Source of the DNA: Wenzhouxiangellaceae bacterium
GTDB taxonomy: Bacteria > Pseudomonadota > Gammaproteobacteria > Xanthomonadales > Wenzhouxiangellaceae
Direction of reading: 5' to 3'
Length of the DNA: 41,658 nucleotides
NCBI GenBank assembly: GCA_028289455.1
Contig: JANQPN010000023.1
Location: 1-41,658 of the forward strand
The position numbers and the translations under genes were made by a program. This document shows, piece by piece, positions 7,586 to 18,869 of the stretch; within the stretch, counting starts at the first letter, position 1, and each line of letters opens with the position of its first letter. The notes under the pieces were generated by a model. It saw only the letters and a program-made list of their open reading frames with translations. It searched no databases and had not been told where the DNA came from.

Positions 7586-9322
7586 ATGCGCATCTTTCTA
7601 TCCGCAGCTCTAGTCTTGCTTGCCGGAATGCAGGTCCGGGTTCTGCATGCACAGATGTTTACCGACGTAACTGATACTGCCGGAGTTACGCTGCAGCATC
7701 AGAGCTCACAGACAGTTGTTGATATCAGCAATGCTCCGGATAACAGCATAACGCCGATCGAAAATATGCATATCACTGCACAGCTGATGTCTTCATGGCT
7801 ATCAGCCGGTGTTGCGGCCGGTGACTACGATGCTGACGGCTGGCCGGATTTATTTGTCATTGGCGGGGATGCCGGCGCCGGCAGGCTGTACCGCAATCTG
7901 GGCAATGGCAGTTTTGAAGACAAAACCGGACAGGCAGGCCTGGACAGTCTGGATGGCTGGATTGCCGGTGCGGTATTTGCCGATGTTGACGGTGATGGCG
8001 ATCTGGATCTGTTTCTAGGTGGTGCGCTTGGGCAAACACCAAGAATGCTGATGCAAAGTCAGGTTGATGGAGAGCCGGTGTTTGTTGATGCCTTTTCTAC
8101 AGCCTTTCCCGGTTATCAGACGGCACTGGCGCCGAACACCTGGGGAGCAAGCTTTGCAGACATCAACGGCGATGAATGTCTGGATGCCTTTCTGCCGCAT
8201 TCGATGACACCACTGGGCCCTGCGCCGTCATGGAAAACCGCTGAAGGTTCCAGCCAGCATCTGTGGCAGGGCGACTGTATCGGCAGGTTTCAGGACATTT
8301 CCATCAGCAGTGGCATAGCCGGTATTTTCGATGAGGACAGTTTTCCGAATGATGGCCGGGATCAGACTTTCGCCGGCATATTTGCAGATATCAATGAAGA
8401 TCAGCGAATTGATCTGCTGATAGCCGGTGATGTCAGCACCAGCCTGGTGCTGGAGAACATTGGCAACAGCCAGTTTGCGGATATCACAAACCGCAATGAT
8501 ATTGATGATCGTAATGCCATGGGCACAGACGTGGCTGATGTTGATCTTGACGGACACCTCGACTGGTTTACCTCCAATATTTCCAATCTGAATGGTTCAC
8601 CATTCGGCAACCGCTTGTATCTGGGAGACGGGACAGGTGGGTTTAGCCGTCTACCGGATAATGGAGGAGTACTGGAAGGCTTATGGGGCTGGGGCGCGTG
8701 TATCGGGGATTTCAACCTGGACCGGCACCCGGATATTTTTCATGTGAACGGATTTTATTTCGGGAATAACCTCAACCCCGGGGTTCCCCACGGGCGTTAC
8801 GATAATACGCCTGCGGTGATGTATATCTCCAATGGAGACGGCACTTACACCGAAATGGCACAGAGCCTGGGCATAGGAGATGCCAACGAAGGCCGTGGAG
8901 TCGCCTGTTTTGACTTTGACCGGGATGGTGATCTTGATATCGCTATTTCCAACTACAAAGGACCATTCAAACTTTACCGGAACGATCTGCCGGCCGCCCA
9001 GCAACAGTTTTTAAGCATCCGGTTGGACGGCAGTACCAGAAATACCGAGGGTATTGGCGCTCTGATCACGGTGCAGTCGGAAAACCCCGATGATAGCGGG
9101 CAGACACTGACCCAGCTGGTCAAAGCCGGCAGTCACTTTGTATCGGCCAGCCCGGCAGTGGCGCATTTTGGTCTGGGTGACTGGCAGGGACCACTCACCA
9201 TCACAGTAAACTGGCCGTCCGGTGAACAGCAGCAGTTCACCCAGGTATCGATTAATCAGCAACTGGTTTTTGAACAGCCTGAGCAACTGATCTGGCTGTC
9301 AGGGTTTGAGCTGAATCAATAA
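7586..9322 (+). CDS. Secreted FG-GAP/VCBS and ASPIC/UnbV (CRTAC1-like) protein
   Basis: A 578-aa exported protein starting MRIFLSAALVLLAG with a signal peptide ending near LHA. At least seven calcium-binding FG-GAP-type loops are visible (DYDADGWPD, DVDGDGDLD, DINGDECLD, DINEDQRID, DVDLDGHLD, DFNLDRHPD, DFDRDGDLD), which imply a seven-bladed integrin-like propeller. It is followed by an ASPIC/UnbV domain (about 480-565) with AHFGLG and the WPSGEQQ motif. This is the CRTAC1-like architecture; its function in bacteria is unknown. The ATG at 7586 gives a clean signal peptide, whereas an upstream start would add 16 non-signal residues overlapping the transporter gene. The C-terminus ends LSGFELNQ, resembling the GFE tails of two other proteins here. 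Probably co-transcribed with the SLC13 gene. Confidence 0.85.
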   Translation: MRIFLSAALVLLAGMQVRVLHAQMFTDVTDTAGVTLQHQSSQTVVDISNAPDNSITPIENMHITAQLMSSWLSAGVAAGDYDADGWPDLFVIGGDAGAGRLYRNLGNGSFEDKTGQAGLDSLDGWIAGAVFADVDGDGDLDLFLGGALGQTPRMLMQSQVDGEPVFVDAFSTAFPGYQTALAPNTWGASFADINGDECLDAFLPHSMTPLGPAPSWKTAEGSSQHLWQGDCIGRFQDISISSGIAGIFDEDSFPNDGRDQTFAGIFADINEDQRIDLLIAGDVSTSLVLENIGNSQFADITNRNDIDDRNAMGTDVADVDLDGHLDWFTSNISNLNGSPFGNRLYLGDGTGGFSRLPDNGGVLEGLWGWGACIGDFNLDRHPDIFHVNGFYFGNNLNPGVPHGRYDNTPAVMYISNGDGTYTEMAQSLGIGDANEGRGVACFDFDRDGDLDIAISNYKGPFKLYRNDLPAAQQQFLSIRLDGSTRNTEGIGALITVQSENPDDSGQTLTQLVKAGSHFVSASPAVAHFGLGDWQGPLTITVNWPSGEQQQFTQVSINQQLVFEQPEQLIWLSGFELNQ

Positions 9323-9347
9323 AAAAAGGGAGGCTCGCAGGCCTCCC
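9321..9347 (-). terminator. Intrinsic terminator of the ABC-transporter operon
   Basis: The dyad GGGAGGC (9328-9334) and GCCTCCC (9341-9347) with a 6-base loop is followed, on the - strand, by a run of seven T (complement of 9321-9327). This terminates the - strand ABC operon that ends at 9373. On the + strand the same hairpin lies just after the UnbV gene but has only a weak T tail, so it may act in both directions. Confidence 0.85.
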
Positions 9348-9372
9348 TGATTTCTCCAGATTCTACAGGCTA

Positions 9373-10311
9373 TTATTTATCGGTAGCCCGGCTGCGCAGA
9401 TATACGGCGCCGTACAGGAACGCTACGCCGATCACAATGCCGACCCACATATCCAGCTGGGTGAATCTTGATAACATTTCACCCACTGTATATACGCCTT
9501 GCAGGCCTTCGTCAAAAGCTTCTTCAAAGTGGATGTCCATAGGCAGTATGCCTTTGAATGCCCGTTCCCAAAACAGCAGCCACACATTGGTCTCGGACAG
9601 ACGCAGATTATCGGTGAGGCTTAAATAACTCTGGAACAATCCGATCAGACCGGGTACGGCTAATGCGATCAGCCAGGGCAGGCGTGGGGCAAAGGCGGAA
9701 CAGAACATGAACCAGCCAAACAACGGCAGCAGCCACAGCATCTGCACAGGGATGATCAGCAATACATGAAACCAGACAGACAGGATATTGGCCGGACCCC
9801 AGATGTTGTCCCATAGAGGAATGCCGGCACTCAAAGCATAACCGCTGAATACCAGCAGAGCGATGATCTGCACTATCCCTGCCACCAGCATATAGGCAAC
9901 CGGTACAGCAATACCTGCGGTCAGAATTTTGCTGAGAACCGTATTGCCATCGGAAACCGGCAGCGATTTCCAGAATAAGATACTGCGGTTTTTGCGCTCA
10001 TCGTAAAGTGAACCGACCAGATAAAAGAACAGTACAATCAGCATAACGCCGTTGAATTGAATGTTCAGGCCAAACATGAATATGCGACCCATTTTCGCTT
10101 TGGTATCAGCATCAAAGCTGGCCAGTTCACGCATGGCAGAATCGGTAAACAGGCGGTTGCCGTCAATTTCTGCTGCAAACAGCATGCTCATCAGCATCAA
10201 CAGCAGCATCAGACCTGCGATAATTAATGGCGCATACTGAAAGGCCCAGCGGTGCTCCCAGAACTCGCGTCTGATCAGAATGGGGAATTGTTGGGGGTTG
10301 ATGCTGATCAT
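9373..10311 (-). CDS. ABC-2 type transporter permease
   Basis: A 312-aa membrane protein with about six predicted membrane helices; the N-terminal cytoplasmic segment IRREFWEHRWAFQYAPL leads into the first. The large loop after helix 1 and the motif LYDERKNRSILFWKSLPVS after helix 2 are typical of ABC-2 permeases from YtrA-controlled export operons (lantibiotic-immunity or cell-envelope stress type). It overlaps the ATPase gene upstream by 4 bases (10308-10311), so the two subunits are translationally coupled. The substrate is unknown. The operon ends at the terminator just downstream. Confidence 0.85.
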   Translation of the reverse strand: MISINPQQFPILIRREFWEHRWAFQYAPLIIAGLMLLLMLMSMLFAAEIDGNRLFTDSAMRELASFDADTKAKMGRIFMFGLNIQFNGVMLIVLFFYLVGSLYDERKNRSILFWKSLPVSDGNTVLSKILTAGIAVPVAYMLVAGIVQIIALLVFSGYALSAGIPLWDNIWGPANILSVWFHVLLIIPVQMLWLLPLFGWFMFCSAFAPRLPWLIALAVPGLIGLFQSYLSLTDNLRLSETNVWLLFWERAFKGILPMDIHFEEAFDEGLQGVYTVGEMLSRFTQLDMWVGIVIGVAFLYGAVYLRSRATDK

Positions 10312-11234
10312 GCCGCTTCTCCAAAGGCAGAATTAACCTGTTGTTCATTGCCGTTGCTCATGGTGGCAACGAACAAGTCAGCCACCGATGGTGTATGCAG
10401 CTCTCCAAGTTCACGCAGTTCCTCGCGGTTTTGGTCCTGAAACAGCAGTACATGCCGGCCAAAAACATGGCGTTCGTGTAACGGCTTGTAAGCGCGGGCG
10501 GCTTCCAGGTTTTCCGGGGTGACCATCAGTTCAACATAGCGCTGCTGAATATCATCCATGCTGCTGTTCAGCACAATATTGCCGTCGCGAATGAAAATCA
10601 GATCGCTGAGAATGTGTTCCACTTCTTCAATCTGGTGTGTAGTGATAATGATGGTGCGATCACCGTCAAAGTATTCTTCCAGCAGGTGCTGATAAAACTG
10701 TTTTCTAAAGATGATATCCAGGCCCAAGGTAGGTTCATCCAGTACCAGCAGTCTGGCATCAATTGCCATTACCAGGGCCAGATGAAGCTGTACCACCATC
10801 CCTTTGGACAGGCTTTTAACTTTGTCCTGGGGTTTGATTTTGGTCTGTGACAGGTATTTCCTGCATTGTTTCAGAGAAAACCTCGGATGGACGGCTTCCA
10901 TCAGTCTCAGCAGCTGGGAGACTCTGGCCCAGCGGGGCAGGGTGGCGACATCAGCAATAAATGCAACTTCCTGCATCAATGCATCGCGTTCATTCAGTGG
11001 ATGATAACCCAGTACTTTCAGGTCGCCGGAAAAATCCGCCAATCCCAGCAATGCTTTTAATGCGGTGGTTTTTCCGGCGCCGTTGGGTCCTACCAGCCCG
11101 ACAATCCGGCCGGCCGGGATATCCACGTCAATATTGTTGACAGCAACTTTGCTGCCGTAATTTTTGCGTAAACCTCTGGCCTCGATGATCATCTGCCCGG
11201 AGACAGATTGTTCCTCTCTGATTTCTGGAGTCAT
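10308..11234 (-). CDS. ABC transporter ATP-binding protein
   Basis: A 308-aa ATPase that would power the permease encoded directly after it. Visible motifs: Walker A GPNGAGKTT (about 49-57), Q-loop region, signature LSKGM (a degenerate LSGGQ), Walker B LLVLDEPTLGLD and the H-loop TTHQ. The C-terminal ~80 residues form the extra domain usual in this subfamily. The first 14 residues precede the conserved MIIEARGLRKNYG, so translation might begin at that internal Met instead. The gene overlaps the GntR regulator by 4 bases on its upstream side and the permease by 4 bases on its downstream side. Confidence 0.9.
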   Translation of the reverse strand: MTPEIREEQSVSGQMIIEARGLRKNYGSKVAVNNIDVDIPAGRIVGLVGPNGAGKTTALKALLGLADFSGDLKVLGYHPLNERDALMQEVAFIADVATLPRWARVSQLLRLMEAVHPRFSLKQCRKYLSQTKIKPQDKVKSLSKGMVVQLHLALVMAIDARLLVLDEPTLGLDIIFRKQFYQHLLEEYFDGDRTIIITTHQIEEVEHILSDLIFIRDGNIVLNSSMDDIQQRYVELMVTPENLEAARAYKPLHERHVFGRHVLLFQDQNREELRELGELHTPSVADLFVATMSNGNEQQVNSAFGEAA

Positions 11235-11596
11235 TCTGTGGAGTCCTTAATGTGTTGCAGCAATTCTGCGATACTGATTCCCAGCTGCTGGGCCCGATCC
11301 AGGGTTTTAGGCAACTCCTGCATCAAAAACAGATCACGCTCGCTGTTAAGCAGCTGTTCGCGTGCACCGTGCATCACGAACATACCTAACCCGCGGCGTT
11401 TCTCTACCAGCTGTTCATCAACCAGCAGCTGATAGGCACGCGATACGGTAATTGGATTGATTTGCAGCTCAACTGCCAGCTGTCTTACTGATGGCAGTGC
11501 TTCACCCTCGGCCAGCTCGCCTGCCAGAATGCGCGCCACAGTGTGATCGCGCAATTGCTGGTAAATCGGTTGGGTATCGTCCCAGCGTTCAGTCAT
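11231..11596 (-). CDS. GntR-family regulator, YtrA subfamily
   Basis: A 121-aa DNA-binding repressor: winged helix-turn-helix (about 10-75) with QPIYQQLRDHTVARILAGEL, LPSVRQLAVELQINPITVSRAYQLL and the wing KRRGLGMFV, then a short C-terminal helical tail rather than a large effector domain. That is the YtrA subfamily, which controls neighbouring ABC exporters. I begin at ATG 11596 (MTERWDD) because family members start there; ATG 11608 would add MAAV, and a TTG at 11662 overlapping the upstream small gene would add 22 residues. The stop overlaps the ATPase start. A palindromic operator lies upstream of the operon at 11901-11922. Confidence 0.85.
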   Translation of the reverse strand: MTERWDDTQPIYQQLRDHTVARILAGELAEGEALPSVRQLAVELQINPITVSRAYQLLVDEQLVEKRRGLGMFVMHGAREQLLNSERDLFLMQELPKTLDRAQQLGISIAELLQHIKDSTE

Positions 11597-11658
11597 TACA
11601 GCTGCCATAAGCGGATATTCCGTCTGATAGTTCGTAATCGATGAGTTGGCACTGCATA

Positions 11659-11880
11659 TCAACGGGTCAGCAGCAGAATGCCCAGGTCCAGCAGCACGTT
11701 GTAGTAATGCTTCTTTGAATCCTGTTTGGCTTCGGCGGTGATCAGTGTGTTTGTGTTATGAGCACCATCCTGAATTTCGCCAGGAGCAAATTGTCCCGTC
11801 TGGGCCAGCAGTAATACTAAACCTGTGACCAGTGCGAGACGGTTGGAAACCAAATGTCTGCGGTGGGAGTTGGCTAACAT
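11659..11880 (-). CDS. Small membrane-associated protein, hypothetical (73 aa)
   Basis: This is the first reading frame after the operator. Its product has a basic N-terminus, a hydrophobic stretch (about 15-29, LALVTGLVLLLAQTG), a polar middle and a second short hydrophobic end (VLLDLGILLL). It could be an exported or membrane peptide. Its ATG at 11880 lies about 20 bases downstream of the palindrome and its stop lies just before the regulator, so it is placed as the first gene of the ABC operon. I recognise no family. It may be a real small protein working with the exporter, or a leader frame; no strong ribosome site is visible. Confidence 0.5.
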   Translation of the reverse strand: MLANSHRRHLVSNRLALVTGLVLLLAQTGQFAPGEIQDGAHNTNTLITAEAKQDSKKHYYNVLLDLGILLLTR

Positions 11881-11900
11881 GATAGTGTTCTCACGTTTTA

Positions 11901-11922
11901 GTGTTGTATTAGACTACAACAC
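11901..11922 (-). promoter_or_regulatory. Palindromic operator of the GntR/ABC operon
   Basis: A perfect 8-bp dyad, GTGTTGTA (11901-11908) and TACAACAC (11915-11922), separated by 6 bases. GTGT...ACAC dyads of this size are typical operators of YtrA-type GntR repressors, and the regulator gene is in the operon directly downstream. On the - strand the site overlaps the likely -10 area, with TTGCAA or TTGGTG just upstream as possible -35 boxes. Binding would block transcription; autoregulation is inferred. Confidence 0.65.
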
Positions 11923-12171
11923 CTAAACACCAATTGCAAATAGTTCTGCGAATAAATTGCTATGAAGCTTAAACAAATTAAAAATATCTATTAATATCAA
12001 TTAGATAAATTGTGAAGGGCGCGTTCTCAATATGCTTTTTTGATGGTCAAAAAGCTTTTCTGAAGTGTAATAATGCGCTCAAAAACGCTTAAATCTTGCT
12101 CTGAGTAATACACCTCAGAGATGGCGAGCAATAATAAGGAGGAAAACGGGCAGTGTTCCTCCTGTCTGTTG
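11923..12171. other. AT-rich intergenic stretch with several hairpins
   Basis: No gene is visible. The stretch is clearly richer in A+T than its neighbours. It contains GCTTTTTTGA-TGG-TCAAAAAGC (12034-12054, one bulge) and a perfect CTCTGAG-8 bases-CTCAGAG dyad (12099-12120), plus the terminator annotated at 12137-12163. The upstream part probably holds the promoter of the GntR/ABC operon. Confidence 0.5.
12137..12163 (-). terminator. Terminator-like hairpin after the symporter gene
   Basis: AGGAGGAA (12137-12144) pairs with TTCCTCCT (12156-12163) around an 11-base loop. On the - strand it begins 8 bases after the symporter stop and is followed by TTATTATT, a moderately T-rich tail. It is a plausible intrinsic terminator of the fadH-symporter unit, weaker than the others in this window. 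Confidence 0.55.
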
Positions 12172-13578
12172 TCAGGAACTGCGGGCTTTGCTGTTGCCCA
12201 GTAATGCCAGTACCGATGCCAGAATCAATGGAATCCAGCGTTCGGCAGAATCGCCTGGCGCATCCGGATAGAGACTGATGACTATGGTGCTCAGGAACCC
12301 GGTGAGAATAGCTGCCAGTTTCCAGTCAGGATGAATCGGGCCGCGCCACAGCATCACCATCAGTACCGGGCCGAATGCCGCTCCTAATGCCTGCCAGGCA
12401 AATAATACCCGGGAAAAAATGGCTTCGGGGAAGAAAATGGCCAGAATGACGGCTGCAGCGCCGATGCCCAATACCACCCAGCGGGCAGCATGCATCTGGC
12501 GTTGCTGCATGTCATGGCTGACGGCCGAGGCTGCAGTCAGCAGCTGACTGTCAGCAGTCGACATGATGGCTGACAATACACCGGCGATAACAATACCTGC
12601 CAATACCGGATGCAGCAATTGTTCACCAACCGCCAGCAAAACATCTTCACGGTTGCCCAGCTCGGCCAACAGCACCCGGCCACACAAGCCCAGCAGCACC
12701 ATGCCGGTAAAAACCACAATGCCCCAGATAATCGCGATTGTCCGGGCTCTGGGTATCTGATCAGCATCCGCCATGGCCATAAACCGGTTAACAACATGCG
12801 GCTGACCCGGGTAACCGAAACCGATGCCCAGCAGGCCAACCACAAACAGCATTGCCGTTAACAGCCCCGGTTGATTGACTATTGCCAGCAGGCCGGGGTC
12901 ATTCAACCCCTGCAGTCCGCTGATAAGTCCGCTGAAGCCGCCCACCTTAATCAGTGCCAGTATCGGCAACAGCAGCGATACTGCCAGCATCACCAATCCC
13001 TGCAGCGCGTCGGTAACACTGGCAGCCCAGAAGCCGCCCAGCCAGATATACATCAAGACGATGGCGGCGCCGATCATAATGGCCATTTCCGGGCTAACCG
13101 GTAATACCCGTGCAAAGGTGGTGCCGGCGGCCTGAAATTGAGAAGCAATGTAAAAAGCAAAACTGAACAGGATTATCAGAGCGCCGATCCAGCGGGTGCG
13201 TTTAACTTTTGCTGCATGCTGTTGTATTTCCGAGCTTGCGATAAACTCCACCACGGTAACTGCGCCATTGGCATGGCTGCGTTGGTGCAGCCGAGGAGCG
13301 ACCAGGTACCAGTTAATCAAAAAACCGGTCATAACGGCGACAATCAACCAGACTGCCTGTATCCCCCAGGCGAATGCTGCACCACTGACACCCAACAGGC
13401 TCCAGGCTGAAGAGGAGCTGGTAGCAGCACTCAGCGAAGCAACCATCGGCCCCAGCTTACGGCCGCCCAGATAAAAATCTTCATTATCATGATTCCGACG
13501 GCTGGCCCACCAGCCAATTCCCAGCAGTATGACCTGATAGGCAATAATGACGGTAAGTATGGTGTAGGTTTGATTCAT
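12172..13578 (-). CDS. Sodium:solute symporter (SSS/PutP-like)
   Basis: A 468-aa inner-membrane protein with about 13 predicted helices, slightly shorter than PutP (about 500). Family signatures: DFYLGGRKLGPMVASLSAATSSSSAW near the N-terminus, the mid-protein GYPGQPHVVNRFMAM, and the helix with LSAIMSTADSQLL whose Ser/Thr residues normally help bind Na+. These match the proline/pantothenate branch. The substrate is not certain: proline is most likely by motif, but a carboxylate is possible given the partner gene. It begins 40 bases after fadH and is probably co-transcribed with it. Confidence 0.85.
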   Translation of the reverse strand: MNQTYTILTVIIAYQVILLGIGWWASRRNHDNEDFYLGGRKLGPMVASLSAATSSSSAWSLLGVSGAAFAWGIQAVWLIVAVMTGFLINWYLVAPRLHQRSHANGAVTVVEFIASSEIQQHAAKVKRTRWIGALIILFSFAFYIASQFQAAGTTFARVLPVSPEMAIMIGAAIVLMYIWLGGFWAASVTDALQGLVMLAVSLLLPILALIKVGGFSGLISGLQGLNDPGLLAIVNQPGLLTAMLFVVGLLGIGFGYPGQPHVVNRFMAMADADQIPRARTIAIIWGIVVFTGMVLLGLCGRVLLAELGNREDVLLAVGEQLLHPVLAGIVIAGVLSAIMSTADSQLLTAASAVSHDMQQRQMHAARWVVLGIGAAAVILAIFFPEAIFSRVLFAWQALGAAFGPVLMVMLWRGPIHPDWKLAAILTGFLSTIVISLYPDAPGDSAERWIPLILASVLALLGNSKARSS

Positions 13579-13618
13579 AAGCTGTTGGCCGTATCAGGTA
13601 GGAAAAGTTGGCAGGATC

Positions 13619-16200
<2,582 letters not shown>

Positions 16201-16238
16201 CGGATACACAGCTATGTACCATTGGTTAGTTGTTTAAG

Positions 16239-16252
16239 GGTTGGCGCCAACC
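16239..16252. repeat. Perfect 14-bp palindrome
   Basis: GGTTGGC-GCCAACC without a spacer lies between the convergent hypothetical gene and uup, 2 bases beyond the uup stop. It is followed by no T-run on either strand, so it is not a standard terminator. It could cap transcripts or bind a protein; its function is unknown. Confidence 0.4.
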
Positions 16253-16254
16253 GC

Positions 16255-18126
16255 TCACTGCTTTTGTTCTAGTATTTCCCAGCGTTGGTATAGCTGCTCA
16301 AGTTGTTCAGTGACATCCTGCAGTCTGTGTTGGGTTTCAGCGATTAGCGGCTTTTCCTGAGCATAGAAGTCCGGCTGGCTCATGGCACCGGTTAATTCAG
16401 CCTGTTCGATTTCCAGATCTTCTATTTTTTTAGGCAGGGCTTTGAGTTCTCGCTGTTCGTTATAGCTCAGCTTTTTGGCTGCCGGTTTTGGCTTGTTTTT
16501 TGGGGTGCGTTTGGCGACTGTGGGCAGCTCGTCGTTTTTTGGCTTTTGCCGCAGCCAGTCATCGTAGCCACCGACATATTCATTCACCACTCCGTTGCCT
16601 TCAAATACCAGTGTGCTGGTAACCACATTATTAATGAAAGCTCGATCGTGACTGACCAACAGTACGGTACCGGAAAAATCGATCAGTAACTCCTCGAGCA
16701 AATCCAGGGTATCCATATCCAGATCATTGGTCGGTTCATCCAGGACCAGTAGATTGGCGGGCCTGGCAAACAGTCTGGCGAGCATCAGCCGGTTGCGTTC
16801 ACCACCGGACAATACTGAAGCCGGTTGCCGGGCACGCTGGGGACTGAACAGGAAATCCTGCAGATAACTGATGACATGGCGGGACTTGCCGTTGATGTTA
16901 ATGGTGTCGCTGCCTTCTCCAACATTGTCCTGCACGCTTTTGCTGTCGTCTATCAGGCGCCGATGCTGATCAAAGTAAGCAATCTGCAGGTTAACGCCGA
17001 GCCTGACGGACCCGGCATCCGGTTGCAGTTCGCCCAGCAACAGCTTTATCAAAGTGGTTTTACCGGCACCGTTGGGGCCAATGATGCCGATTTTGTCCCC
17101 TCGCATAATGGTAGTGGACAAAGAACCGATGACCAGTTTACCGTCAAAGGCAAACTGCATCTGTTCCGCCATGGCTACCAGCTTTCCGGATTGTTGAACG
17201 TCCTGTGAGCTGAGTCTGGCAGTGCCTTGTTGTTCTCGCCGTTGTGCGCGTTCTCTGCGCATTGCCTGCAGTGCACGCACCCGGCCTTCATTGCGTGTGC
17301 GGCGGGCTTTGATGCCCTGGCGAATCCACACCTCTTCCTGGGCCAACCGTTTATCGAACAGCGCATTATGTTTTTCCTCAGCAGCCAGCTGCTGCTGCTT
17401 GCCTTTCAGGTAGCTGTCGTAGTTGCCCGGCCAGTCAGTCAACAGGCCGCGATCCAGTTCGATTATACGGGTGGCCAGTTTGCGCAGAAAGGCCCGGTCA
17501 TGGGTGATAAACAGCAGGCTTCCAGACCAGCTGAGCAGAAAGTTTTCCAGCCATTCAATGGCTTTAATATCCAGATGGTTGGTGGGTTCATCCAGCAGCA
17601 GCAGATCAGGTTCACTGACCAGTGCCGAAGCCAGCAAGGCTCTGCGCTTGATGCCGCCGGACAGCTCCTGCATCAGAGCATTACCATCCAGTTGCAGGCG
17701 TGACAGAGTGGTTTCCACTTTTTGATTAAGCGCCCAGCCGCCAACATCTTCAAGTTGTTGCTGGCAGCGCTCGAGGGCCGGCAGGATGCTTGCATCATCA
17801 GCCACCTGCAGACTTAAATTGTGATATTGACGGATTAACTCACCGGCCTGACCCAGACCATTGGCAACAAAATCAAACACGCTGCCGCTAATATTCTGGG
17901 GTACCGTCTGGGGCAGTTGAGCTACCCTGACACCTGCTGAACGCTGAACAATCCCATCGTCGGGAACCTGTTCAGCCGCGGTAACTTTCAATAAGGTCGA
18001 CTTGCCGGCACCGTTGCGACCTATCAGGCACAGCCGTTCGCCACTGTTTATCTGGAAGCTGACGTTATCCAGCAACGGCTGGTCGCCAAAGCTCAGTGAT
18101 ACATCGCGGAAAGTGAGTAACGGCAT
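16255..18126 (-). CDS. uup: ABC-F ATPase Uup
   Basis: A soluble ABC-F protein with two nucleotide-binding domains and no membrane part, acting on ribosomes or on branched DNA intermediates; in E. coli, loss of Uup raises transposon precise excision. Length 623 aa matches (E. coli 635). First domain: Walker A GRNGAGKST (about 36-44), signature LSGGIKRRALLASAL, Walker B LLLLDEPTNHLD. An arginine-rich linker (EEVWIRQGIKARRTRNEGRV) follows. Second domain: GPNGAGKTT, LSGGERNRLMLARL and LLVLDEPTNDLD. The C-terminal ~90 residues form a Lys/Glu-rich coiled coil (KKLSYNEQRELKALPKKIEDLE), the DNA-binding tail of Uup. It lies 30 bases after the DUF924 gene in the same direction. Confidence 0.92.
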   Translation of the reverse strand: MPLLTFRDVSLSFGDQPLLDNVSFQINSGERLCLIGRNGAGKSTLLKVTAAEQVPDDGIVQRSAGVRVAQLPQTVPQNISGSVFDFVANGLGQAGELIRQYHNLSLQVADDASILPALERCQQQLEDVGGWALNQKVETTLSRLQLDGNALMQELSGGIKRRALLASALVSEPDLLLLDEPTNHLDIKAIEWLENFLLSWSGSLLFITHDRAFLRKLATRIIELDRGLLTDWPGNYDSYLKGKQQQLAAEEKHNALFDKRLAQEEVWIRQGIKARRTRNEGRVRALQAMRRERAQRREQQGTARLSSQDVQQSGKLVAMAEQMQFAFDGKLVIGSLSTTIMRGDKIGIIGPNGAGKTTLIKLLLGELQPDAGSVRLGVNLQIAYFDQHRRLIDDSKSVQDNVGEGSDTININGKSRHVISYLQDFLFSPQRARQPASVLSGGERNRLMLARLFARPANLLVLDEPTNDLDMDTLDLLEELLIDFSGTVLLVSHDRAFINNVVTSTLVFEGNGVVNEYVGGYDDWLRQKPKNDELPTVAKRTPKNKPKPAAKKLSYNEQRELKALPKKIEDLEIEQAELTGAMSQPDFYAQEKPLIAETQHRLQDVTEQLEQLYQRWEILEQKQ

Positions 18127-18156
18127 GATCTTATCGGGCAGTTGATGGAGACGGAA

Positions 18157-18771
18157 TCACTGGCCGAAATTGTGGCCGTCACCGCTGTTCAGCCAATCGG
18201 TCTCCGGTTGGGTCGGCTGACGGCCAAGAATTTGATTGCGGTGTGGAAACCGGCCAAACCGTTCAATGATGTCATGGTGTAACTGTGCATATTTCAATGA
18301 ACTTGCAACAGATTCCCGGGAATCTGGAAAATCATCCAACAATTGTCGGGTTTTGTCGACACTGATCTGTTGCGCAGCCAGATCCTCACTGTGTTGCAGC
18401 GGCATGTAGAAAAACAATCGCTCCTGCAACTGCAGCTCAATATCCTGACCGGCATGTATTCCCGCCAGACATAAGGACAGTGCCTGGCCGTCGTAAGCAA
18501 AAGCCAGAGGGGTCGACCGGTATAAAACCCTGGGGAACTGATCCAGCAGCAGGATCAGCCCAAGTCGGGCCTGTGGAGTGAAACACCAATGGGTCAACTC
18601 GCCTCGAATTGCGCACAAGTGCAGACCGGCCCATTGCTTTCTAAGATCGACTTCCTGAGATGCGCTGGGTGTAAACCACAGTTTCCGGTGCTGACGGCTG
18701 GCTTCATTGCGCTGGCCATCAGGTCCGAACCAATAATCAAGCAGGCGGTTGAGCGTGGTCGTATCGTGCAT
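18157..18771 (-). CDS. DUF924 family protein
   Basis: A 204-aa soluble protein of DUF924 (PF06041), recognised by its ordered motifs: LLDYWFGPDG near the N-terminus, LLLDQFPRVLYR in the middle, FFYMPLQHSED, and the C-terminal RFPHRNQILGR. The family adopts an all-helical, TPR-like fold; its biochemical role is not established. The usual DQFPRN has Val in place of Asn here, a minor departure. It is the first gene of a probable two-gene operon with uup (30-base gap). Confidence 0.92.
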   Translation of the reverse strand: MHDTTTLNRLLDYWFGPDGQRNEASRQHRKLWFTPSASQEVDLRKQWAGLHLCAIRGELTHWCFTPQARLGLILLLDQFPRVLYRSTPLAFAYDGQALSLCLAGIHAGQDIELQLQERLFFYMPLQHSEDLAAQQISVDKTRQLLDDFPDSRESVASSLKYAQLHHDIIERFGRFPHRNQILGRQPTQPETDWLNSGDGHNFGQ

Positions 18772-18819
18772 CGCGCTATGTTAACGCTTTACCACTCGAA
18801 TAAAAAAGCAGCCGGCCAT

Positions 18820-18848
18820 AAAAAAGCCCCGCGGAGTCCACGGGGCCA
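18820..18848 (-). terminator. Intrinsic terminator of the PKD-domain protein gene
   Basis: GCCCCG (18826-18831) pairs with CGGGGC (18841-18846), extendable inward with one G:T mismatch. On the - strand it is followed by six T (complement of 18820-18825). It lies about 22 bases after the stop of the 18870-21065 gene, a textbook position. Confidence 0.9.
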
Positions 18849-18869
18849 AGGAGTGTAAAGCGATTAACT

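Noticed and set aside
9373..11880. A bacteriocin-immunity system
   Set aside because: The ABC exporter layout resembles immunity transporters, but no bacteriocin precursor or modification gene is nearby, so only an export role is stated.
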